Translations under genes and position numbers: made by a program | Shown here: positions 22,401 through 32,200 of the stretch, piece after piece | Position numbering within the stretch: the stretch's first letter is position 1 | Layout: every line of letters begins with the position of its first letter | The notes under the pieces: generated by a model | What the model was told of the DNA's origin: nothing | The model's input: only the letters and a program-made list of their open reading frames with translations | The model's database searches: none | Source: Polytrichum commune | Lineage: Eukaryota > Streptophyta > Polytrichopsida > Polytrichales > Polytrichaceae | DNA: 64,000 nt | NCBI GenBank assembly: GCA_950295325.1 | Contig: OX485806.1 | Span: 9,734,001 to 9,798,000, forward strand | Reading direction: 5' to 3'

Positions 22401-23731
22401 TTTGGCATCTCTTGATGCCGAAATGAAGACCTTTCTACATAGGTTCATTGAGGTTGTCAATGACTATTATAAAAAGTTCCTCATTCAAACCTCCAAGCTT
22501 GCCTCCAAGCTTGCACCGAAAACTTACCGAACATTAATAGTTTTGACATGTATGCAAAACGACCGACTATTGACTAAAACTCCAGTTGAATTAAAGGATA
22601 ACTCTAGTACCTTAGGTATTTCTCCCCCCAAAGGAAACCACTTGTTGTTGTGGCGAAAATGAGAAGGCGCGCATCTCTATAATTCTCTTCATTGTGTCTA
22701 CAGGAGATTAGCAACCCACCACGAGGCACACCACCAGCTTCCAAGGAAGAACTTGCAAAATTACCCATCTTAAAAGTTACTGAGGCAGTGTTGGCCAGAG
22801 TTGGAGCGGGCACCCAATGTGCGGTGTGTCACGAGGCCATGGTATTGAGTGACACTATGCAGGAAATGCCCTGCATGCACTACTACCATCCAGATTGCCT
22901 CAAACCGTGGTTGGTGAGATCCCGTGCTCATTGTTTTCCCATTCTTTAGAGTTAATCCTATAAGTCAATGGAACCTTTCATCAAGAGTTGGCCCCCTATA
23001 AGTTTCCATGGATCGGTTTGCATACAATATCATTAATTTCTTTCCACTTGTGGTGCATGCTTGGTCGTAATGTTTGAATGTGAATGAAGAGCAACTTGTT
23101 TTGGTTCAATAGGGATCAATCTCATTTTTAGCACCTCTTGGCATGCCAAAATGAGTTTAAATCCTCAATAAACCAATATAGAATGTTCTTCGTTCAAACC
23201 TCCACACTTCTACCTCAAGAACGCACTCAAAATTTACCAAACATGAAAGGTGTTGTATGCAAAACAACCAACTCCGACCAAAAGTCATGTTGAGTTAAGA
23301 GGATAACTCTATTGTCCGTATAATAAATTCTGGCAAGGGCTGTTGCTGCAAGGCTAGCCTACAACAAACTCGTGTGAGCTTCCCAACAAAAGTCGTACTA
23401 GATGGTTGTAGTGTAGACTCTTAGGTTAGGTATTTGCCATTGATTCCACAGGCAAAAGAATGTATCCATTGCAAATAATGAAAAAATTGTCTGATCACCC
23501 CAAGATTTTTTATTTCGCCCTTCCTATGTCACATGGAAATCTTCCGTCGAGTTGTCAAACTTCTAGGCTGAATAAAAGTGTATTTGGATGGATCAGGAGA
23601 AGCACAATTCATGTCCGATTTGTAGATTTGAGCTACGAACTGATGACGAGGAGTACGAAGGCCAGAAGCAAAGAAGCCGGGAAGCTGAAGAGGAAAGAAT
23701 GCAACTTCAACCTGCTGTCCAGGAAGGATAA
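18111..23731 (+). CDS. AIP2-like: AIP2-like RING-H2 E3 ubiquitin ligase
   Basis: Seven exons, 18111-18290, 19501-19669, 19732-19962, 20405-20527, 21425-21585, 22704-22913 and 23597-23731, join in phase into 402 residues. The N-terminal third (LAELQVKILSKQTF, then ATVSRVASLLTTQFTGADFW) and the C-terminal RING match the layout of Arabidopsis AIP2, the E3 that degrades ABI3 in abscisic-acid signalling. The RING-H2 spans roughly residues 324-372: CAVC, then PCMHYYHPDC, then CPIC, so all eight zinc ligands are present, followed by an acidic EAEEER tail. PPASKEELAKLP before the RING is also AIP2-typical. It is longer than Arabidopsis AIP2 (about 310 residues) because of a Pro-Val/Pro-Ala repeat and a basic exon 4. 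Exon 4, the 62 bp intron 2 and the exon 5 acceptor are placed only by phase and consensus. The last intron, which splits the RING, holds a MITE. Confidence 0.82.
19090..19470 (+). repeat. Tandem duplication (~180 bp unit) plus TG/TA microsatellite, intron 1 of the AIP2-like gene
   Basis: 'GGAGTGAACTGCTCCTTGAT', 'ACAGATTGGGCTGCAA', 'GCTCAACAGTGGG' and 'TTTGACAATTT' occur twice, about 180 bp apart. The second copy is interrupted by a GTATATATATAT microsatellite at about 19408-19450. Confidence 0.75.
19845..19945 (+). repeat. (CCAGTT)n/(CCAGCA)n hexamer run, codes Pro-Val/Pro-Ala
   Basis: Hexamer repeats run in the exon 3 frame of the AIP2-like gene and would encode alternating Pro-Val then Pro-Ala, ending in Pro-Glu/Gln-Glu. 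A consensus GTGAGT at 19839 just before the run could alternatively remove it by splicing. Confidence 0.85.
22243..22606. mobile_element. Family A foldback MITE, copy 1 (intron 5 of the AIP2-like gene)
   Basis: Begins TAGAGTTATCC and ends GGATAACTCTA. The inner half is palindromic: 'GTGGAGGTTCGAACGAAGAA' is answered by a TTCAAACCTCC-type run, and 'ACTCATTTTGGCAT' sits near the centre. TA at both outer ends suggests a TA target site. Confidence 0.8.
22947..23311. mobile_element. Family A foldback MITE, copy 2 (last intron of the AIP2-like gene)
   Basis: Begins TAGAGTTAATCC and ends GAGGATAACTCTA. Central landmarks 'GCACCTCTTGGCATGCCAAAA' and 'TTCGTTCAAACCTCCACA' match the other copies. It separates the two halves of the RING domain within the intron. 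Confidence 0.8.
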
Positions 23732-23839
23732 TTGTTGGACAACGATTCTGGGTTTATGCCACTATATTGTACAGAGATACACAGTGATATGAGCACTTGG
23801 ATGTCCTTATACACTACGTAATGGATCGCATTGATCTAG

Positions 23840-24215
23840 TAAGTCCTCTTTAAGTAAGCTATGTGAACCCTATTGTGGGCACTTCCAACTCCAAAGATAA
23901 TTTTGGCTGTTGGATCGGATTGGGAATTGCCTCGTGCCAATCCGGTTAGCAATTGTGAACTACAATGATTCTTCATTTCAAGTTTTAGAATTGGAGCTGA
24001 GATGCAAGAGTTATAAGAGATCAAAATGAAGATTCTCTTTCTTTGTATTGATCACATATTGTCCATTAATTTTGAGCACATTGTCCAATCTCATTGTAAC
24101 ACGTGTCTTTTGGTGTTTGTTTATGACTACAAGCCTTGCCAAATACCACTCAAATATCGTGTCCAGTTAAGAAGAGGGACTACACAAGGCCTTTGGAGGT
24201 GATATTAGGTGGTGT
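23840..24215 (+). repeat. Family B-related dispersed repeat (subtype shared with 59125-59460)
   Basis: The tail 'CCAATCTCATTGTAACACGTG' followed by GTCTTTTGGTGTTTGTTTA, a TGCCAAATACCACTCAAATA run and 'AAGAAGAGGGAC-ACA-AAGGCC' recurs at 59330-59465 and, more distantly, at 10000-10110 and 60600-60720. Confidence 0.6.
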
Positions 24216-25287
24216 TGGAGGTTTAGTCTGAGGCATCCCAAACTCCTCTACATTAGAGCAAGGCCACCACACCTCGACCTTAAAACTTCAATATTGGATC
24301 AGGATGGGTTGATAATAAAACATTCAAGCCAACATTCTATTCCCACCCACCCTCAAAACTTGTATATTATTCACATGCCGGCCTGACAATCCTACTGAGC
24401 ATACTCAATACATTAGTCCGATGCCATCATTTAGATTTCACTAACAGTAGCTTTTGCCCTCGAGAGACTTCGTAATTTATATGTGCGCATCCCAGCCTCT
24501 GCAAATGAAGCTCAGATCAAGGGTTGTTGGTGTAGACTTATTTAAAATCGCTCTTGATCTTACAATTCTCATCGTTTATTCCGCTGCAAAAGAAGCTGGG
24601 GAGAAGCTTGATCATACTCCACAACACCCCAACATACTGCACTCTCAACTTGGAATCTTGACCCGGCAATAGTTGTTTGTTGTGTTTCTTGTTCTTTCAA
24701 TTCTTATCACGAATTTGGTTGCAGACATACTCCACAAAACACTAACAACTATTGCATATACTCAATCGGGAATGTTAACCCAGCAAAGGTTGTCAGTTTT
24801 TTTCAAAATCTCATTCTGATTCTGAAAATTCCCAGCATAGATTCAGCAGCAAAAGAGGCACCGACGTATGACTGGCGTTTCAAATTTTTTATTGGCCAAG
24901 TAGGTTCTTTGATAGGCACCATCATTGATATTGTGTATTGATATATATCATGCATTCACCTATATACCGGTCCAACATTGGTCTACACCACTATAAAAAG
25001 TTAGGGTTGGTTATGAAGGAATGATTTGGCATTTGAGAAACTCATGGCAGTTATTCCAAAGTTGCACAACTGAGCTCCTCATGAATATGTTTTGGTCCAA
25101 CACTGGTGTAACCTATGTAGATTAAACTCTCAAGAACATTCAGGTTTGCAAATTCAATTAATCTTCCACTTACATCCCCACAGACAAAGGACATGTGAGC
25201 TTCACTCATTTCCAGTTATGATTCATTTGGATTGGCTTTATTTGCCCAGATCAAACTTTTCACATTCATGACCCTCTTGTGAAATGC

Positions 25288-26075
25288 AGAACCGTAGTGC
25301 TTGCATTTTGAAGAATGCAGTGACTTTGAACAACATATGCATACAGAAGCAAAATAGTGGGTTTCAAGTCAAAGCCATTTTAGCCACCCCCATTTCAAGC
25401 CATAGCCATTTCCAGCCATAGCCTACAATGAAGACACAAGAACCCCCTTCATTCTGCGTCGTAATGAAATGAACAATATTGCGGATCACCATGCCACAGT
25501 CCAAGAATTTGCGGATTCCAGAAATCATAGTGCTTGCATCAATGCAGTGAATTTGAACACACATACATACAAAATCAAAATAATGTTGCCAACCCTAGCC
25601 ATTTCAAGCCATAGCCTGTGGAGACGCAGGAACCCTTTGATTCCTCGTTGTAATGAGGTGAACGTTACCTAATGCTGAACTCCAATGGCTTGTAAATTCA
25701 GAACCGTAGCAGATATGTAGTGACTCCGAACACATGCATACAAGAACAAAAGAGGATTCCCAACCAGAGCATTCTCAAGTAACAGCCTACACAGAAGACA
25801 TAAGAACCCCTTTGATTCAGCACTGGAATGAATTGGACAGCAATGCAGGTCATCATGCCGGACTCCAAGAATTTGTATATTCAGAATCGTAGCGTTTGCA
25901 TCCCTGTAGTGACTTTGAACACATATACATACAAGATCTGAAACAGGGTTCCCAACCATAGCCATTTCAAGATATACCCCACACCGAAGACACAAGAACC
26001 CCTTTGATTCAGCACTGGAATGAGATGGACAACAATGCAGATCATCATGCTGAACTCCAAGAATTTGAGCCATGG
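25288..26075 (+). repeat. Tandem array, about 180-190 bp unit, 4+ copies
   Basis: 'CTCCAAGAATTTG' or its variants recur near 25499, 25678, 25859 and 26052. Each unit has 'AATCGTAG-G-TTGCAT', 'GTAGTGACTTTGAACACAT-ATACA', 'CCAACC-TAGCCATTTCAAG' and 'AGACACAAGAACCCCTTTGATT'. The last unit ends less than 160 bp upstream of the PDR start codon, so the array forms most of that gene's proximal upstream DNA. Confidence 0.85.
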
Positions 26076-26231
26076 CGGCTGTTCCACACAAGAGCATCTT
26101 GGAGGCACCCTTAGGTTGATTACTTGTTGTAGGTTGTAGCATGATTTCTATGGACCATGGGCTGGTGTCACCGAACCCTAGAGAACCGCAAGGTGGTGCA
26201 AATGTGTGTTAGGTAGGAATATTATACGGCG

Positions 26232-29200
26232 ATGGCATCACCTTCAACATATGATGGAAGCTGGTTTGCACAAGGCCATGGGGGTTCCAGAGTTTGGAAC
26301 GACTCACCTGCAACCTCACCTGTTGAGGCCAGGGAGACAATCCAGTGGGCAGCCATGGAGAAATTGTTGGAAGAGCAAGGCATGCGCCAAAACCTCCTGG
26401 ACAATGCCCTGGCGAGAAGCGAGCATGACACAGAACAACTCCTGTTGCACATCAAAGAACGCATTGACCGCGTGGGCATCGAGGTACCAACCGTCGAGGT
26501 TCGATTTGAGCATTTGTCCGTCGAAGCCGAGGTGTACGTCGGAGATAGAGCGTTGCCCTCTCTGCTCAATTTCACGCGTGACATGTTCGAGGATATGTTG
26601 GCATCGTGTCGAGTCTTGCCGTCAAACAAACGGCCGTTCACCATCTTGCAAGACATAAGTGGGGTTATCAAACCCGGACGAATGACCTTGTTGTTGGGAC
26701 CTCCTGGTGATTCCTTGAATGCTCCTCTCACGTGTGATTTGCTAGTTGAAACTTTCATTTACGTGCTTCTTGTTGCAGATTATCTTGACAAAATTGCAGT
26801 AGACTGTGCAAAGTGGGCGGATAATATTTGGGATGCGGCCACTTGGGGAGGGAGCAAGCAAGCATTGCTTGATATAGTGACAAAAATTTGCTTTGTCATT
26901 CACAAGTTACACAAATATCATCATGTTTTGCAATTTCAGCCAAGTCAATGCATGAAAGCTTGAGAGTAGCAAAACTGTACCCTTAATGTTTGTGTCTGGA
27001 TTATGCGTTTGACAAGAATCTGATCATGTCTTGTGATTTCAGCCAAATCAATGCATGAATAGATAAGAGTAGCAACTATGACACTCGTATGTGTCTGTGG
27101 GTATGATCGTCAAAAGTTTGGTGCCATCTTTTGTACCAAATTTGCTTTGTCATTGACAAGTTAGAAGTATATGATCATGTTCTGTAGTTTCAGCCAAGTC
27201 AAATGCATGAAACCTTAGAGTAGAAAAACTGCACCCTTAATGTGACTCTGGATTATGTGATTGACAAGAATCTGATGATGTGTTGTAATGTCAGCCAAAT
27301 CAATGCATGAAAAGACAAGAGTAGCAATTATAACCCTAATATGTGGGTGTGTGTGAATTATGTGATCAACAATAGTTTGGTGTTATCATATGTGTCAAAA
27401 TTGTAACCCTAATATGTTTGCGAGAAATAGTGGATTTTGCTAGTACTTACAAAAACTGCGAACTCTCATTTGTATGATCTTGTGTGGTCATCAGTAGGTG
27501 TTTTGAGAGGTGAGTGAGACGTAGTCGGAAACTCATGGCGGGGATTGATCATTACATGATGTGCAATAGGAGCTGGGAAATCGACGCTCCTACGGGCATT
27601 AGCCGGGAAACTGGACAACGATTTGAAGAAAGAAGGCTTGATCACGTACAACGGTCACCGGTTGTCAGAGTTCATCCCGCAGCGTACGGCTGCGTACGTG
27701 AGCCAGAACGACGACCACATCGGCGAGCTCACGGTGCGGGAGACGTTGGATTTCGCGGCGCGGTGCCAAGGAGTGGGGTCGCGGTTCGAGCTTCTCGAGG
27801 AGCTCGTGAGGAGGGAGAAGCACCTCGGGATCCAACCCGACCCCGACATCGACGCCTTCATGCGCGGCACCGCGGTGGAGGGTAAGTTAAAGCGCCAGTG
27901 TTCGGGGAGATTTTGGGCAGAACCGGTCGAGATCCACGTGTTTCCAAGTCCAACCGGTTACATGTTGATATAATTCGGCTTTCCTTTATTAATCTAAGAT
28001 ATACTAGACTTATCCATGAATTCAAGCGGAGATTTGGTCGGGAGTTGGTTGTTTGGCATACAACACTTTCCATGTTCGGTAAGCTTCCGATACATGCTTT
28101 GGAGTCGGTGTGGAGGTTCGAATGAAGGACATTCTATATAGGCCCAATCTCATCTTGTCATGCCAAGAAGTGCTAAAATGAGTTTGGCCCTCACTGAACT
28201 AATTTAGAATGTTCTTCGTCCAAACCTCCATACCGACTCCAAGCATGCATCGAAATCTTACCGAACATGGAAAGTGTTGTATGCCAAACAAACCAACTCC
28301 CGACCCCCGGGGTCCCGACCAAAGCTCCAGTTGAATTTAAGGATAACTCTAGTATATTTTGGTTTTCCTTTTAGTTTAAGATATATCTTTATAGATTTCT
28401 CTAAAATGATCGACAATTTGCCTAGTGTCTGAACTTGAACCGGTTCTTTTTCAAACTCAATCAGCTCATCTGTAACTTGCAATCGGATCTCCCTGTTCGC
28501 AGGTAAGCGCCACAGCTTGTCAACCGACTACATCATGAAGTTGTTGGGCCTCGAGATCTGCGCCGACGTCGTTGTGGGTAGCGACATGCTCCGCGGGATC
28601 TCGGGTGGGCAGAAAAAACGCGTGACGACGGGGGAGATGGTGGTTGGGCCGAAGAAGACGCTCTTCATGGATGAGATCTCGACGGGGCTCGATAGCTCCA
28701 CGACCTACCAGATCGTGAAATCCACACGCGATTTCGTGCACCTGCTACAAGGCACCGTGTTGATGGCGCTCCTGCAGCCGGCGCCCGAGACGTTCGACCT
28801 CTTCGACGACATCATCCTCCTCGCGGAGGGCCATATCATTTACATGGGCCCGGGGAAAGATAGCGTCAAGTTTTTTGAATCCCTAGGCTTCCACTTACCA
28901 GAGCGCAAAGGTGTCGCCGATTTCCTCCAGGAGGTGACATCCCGAAAGGATCAGGGTCAGTACTGGTCGGGCAGGTCCCCGCACTCCTACAAACCCGTCG
29001 TGGAGCTCGCGGCCGCATTCAAGAGCTACCACATTGGCCGCGAGGTGGGCAGGTATATTACCATGGCAGCACCAACCTTATATGGTTATATATGTCATTC
29101 GATTCATCATGATGTATGACACCTCATAACTATGGATTCAATACCATTAATTAAGGTAAGTGGGTCTAAAACGAACATAATTTTTCCGATTATGGTAGAG

Positions 29201-32200
29201 GGAATTCCCTACAAATAATATAGGAGTTGCCGCCCCGGGGCAGGTACCTTGCCACGCCCTTCGACATATCCAAGTCGCACCCGAATGCCCTGGTGAAGGA
29301 GCCCTATGCACTCTCCAATTGGGAGCTTTTCAAGGCATGCATCGGCAGGGAGTGGCTGCTCATCAAGCGCAACAAATTCCTCTATGTGTTCCGAACTTGC
29401 CAAGTGAGTGTTAACTCGTGTGAATCTAATACGAGAATATTATAATTATTTAGTACACCCTGCAGAGGATCCCTAACAAATTCATCAAACTACATGTTAG
29501 GTTAGGGCTCACTTGTTTGTTAGATTTTCCTAGATATAACAAAAATGAGGCATGTGGCTTTAGCTTAGATCGTTGCATCCAAATTTCTAGCCCGACTCTT
29601 GCGCCAATTGTGTTTGCTCTCCGTCTTACCAAATAGCTTTCTTTACAAGAATATGCCTATCAAGTGAGTCCCCCAATGTATTTTTGCTATTATTGCCTTT
29701 TGAGATTCTCTAATAAGGTATAAGGGCATGTTAATCCCTCCGTTCATAACTAGGATTGCTCATTGTCCACCGAGATATTGTTACAAAGGGCCTCTCTTTG
29801 GAGGTTCTGGTCAATTAAATGTTCTCATATTTGCCTAGCCAAGGCCTCCAAAGAGTGAGTCCCCTTATCACCATCATAATCGGTGGACAATGAAGATTTT
29901 TGCTTACGTATGGTGAGACAACCATGTGGCCTTACCTTATACAGCTCAAATAGTCGATGACAGCGGAAAATGTTTGTCTGTTCAGTGGACATGCTTTATC
30001 AGCCTGACTTCTTCTCCAAAACTTTGTACATAACACTACTCAGCACAAGCTGAGCGTTCCCTTGCCACTTGAGGGAGCCAACAACTGGTGCAGGTTGACC
30101 CGACCACCCCCTACCCACCCAAAAAAAACCCTCGGAGGCTTACCAACCCCATCACATGTGTTGTTGGGCATAGCAGGCTAGCAGTGCAATAAGTGTAAAG
30201 TTTAGAAATTATCATTGGGTGATGCAAAGTGGAACAATACCTTCAGAATCAGCTGTCGATGATCCTCTAGTGTGCCACACCGGATTCAAGTTGAATCTGG
30301 TGGGTTGCTCGGATATTCGGGGGCCCACATAACATTACTACTCTCCTGAGTAATGTCATGTATAGCATATGTAATATGATCGCATATTAGAAACACACAA
30401 TGAGCTCCAAAACAGTGTAATATCATCTCTAGACCCTGCAAATGGGGTGCAAATGATGATAATGTAGGAGTTGTTGTCGGGCTGCAGGTGACGCTGTTGT
30501 CCATCATCTGCTCCACATTGTTCCTGCGCACACGCCTTCACCCGGTGGACGAGCAGAACGGGTACCTGTACATGAGCACGCTGTTCTTTGCACTCATCCA
30601 CATGATGTTCAACGCGTTCACGGAGATGACGCTCACCGTGTGGCGCCTGCCTGTCTTCTACAAGCAGCGCGACAACCTTTTCTACCCCGCCTGGGCGTTT
30701 TGCATCCCCGGCTGGATCATGCGCATCCCGTACTCCGCCATCGAGGCGCTCATTTGGTCGTGCATCGTCTACTTTGTGGTCGGCCTTGCACCTGAGGCCG
30801 CGCGCTTCTTCAGGTACCTAGGGCCCCTAGGGTGGGATGCAACTACCACAGTATGATTTGCACAAGGGACTGCATGAGAGAGAGACACACACACACAACG
30901 ACAAACACACGTGTTGGCATGAATGAGGGAGGGATACTGCACCTTGATCATAACCGCGAGCTCATTTGTGAACCCGAAACAGGTATACGGAGCACGGTTA
31001 TGGGACAAGTGCCAGGGACCAGCTACAATAAGTCAAGATTAAGTATCTAGATGTTGAGCTTATGAAGCATCATCAAGTCAATAGCTTGAGTGGTTGGGAT
31101 TCATCTCCACCTTGCAAGTAGTGTGGACTCCACCATAACATTCCTCCGCACCCAGTACTCATTATATGGGACTAGGACCTCATGCACTTGATACTACAAT
31201 CTTGGCTCCAAGGTCCGCATCCCTTTTTGATTTCAGTCTGAATCTGAAGGCACGAAGGGGATGATGACCCAGGCACTAAATCAAAAGGTACTTATTAAAG
31301 GAGGAAGAAGAAACAATGGATGAGCAAGTTGCCCCAGTTATCACCGTTAGAAAGAGTCCACCTCTTAAGCCAAACAGCAGCATGCAAGCAATGTGTCTCT
31401 ACAGTTTATGCTATTGCTGGCAAACATAGGCGTTATTCTTTCTCTCTTAAAAAATAGGTTTTTTTGGCCAACGCCCCCGCCTGGCACGCGTGGTCCTATC
31501 AGGTACTTGGTGTTGTTGTTCCTGATGCACCAAATGGCGATCGGATTGTTCCGCACAATCGGTGCAATTGGGCGCACGATGGTGATCTCCAACACGTTCG
31601 GCTCGTTTGCGCTCCTCATCCTTTTTGTGCTCGGGGGCTTCATTTTGTCCAAGGACAAGATTCCCGACTGGTGGATCTGGGGGTTCTGGATCTCGCCCTT
31701 GTCGTACGCGCAAAACGCAATCGCCGTGAACGAGTTTCTCGCCGACCGGTGGCGCATCCCGAGCCCGAATGCCCCGCTCCCCTTGTACCTGAGCATCTTA
31801 ACAAACAAGGGCATGTACCACGAAGCTTATTGGTACGACATCGGGGTGTGGGTGCTCATCGCATACACGTTTTTCTTCAACTTCACCCTCACACTCGCGC
31901 TCAAGTATTTGAAGCCACTCGGCAAGCAGCAGACCATGTTGCCCGAGAAGGTCATCGATGAGAAGCACGAGGCGCGGACCGGGGGGCAATGTTATAATCA
32001 AGAGGGCCATGTTTGTAATTCTTCATGGAAGGGGGTGGCATTCAAATATGGTGATGGAGATGATGATGATGATCCTGAGCTAGGGGCCTACTCAGGTTTT
32101 ACAATTATAATCGTATTCCTTACCGTTTGTTGGTTATTATTCTCTCGATAGATATATCCGATTCTAACTCAACATGATTTTTGGTCGGGAGTTGGTTGTT

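Larger units (their letters stand above)
23732..26231. other. Intergenic region between the AIP2-like and PDR genes
   Basis: No gene recognised. Contains a family B-related copy (about 23840-24215), a GGT/ACC-rich stretch at 24200-24400 reminiscent of the hAT-like MITE at 8284, and the ~185 bp tandem array ending just upstream of the PDR start. Confidence 0.55.

Noticed and set aside
25669-26142. 157-codon minus-strand frame
   Set aside because: Lies in the ~185 bp tandem array and its internal repeats mirror the DNA repeats.
31447-31961. Long open frames in other frames and on the other strand over PDR exons
   Set aside because: Shadows of GC-rich PDR exons; the in-frame translation is clearly PDR.
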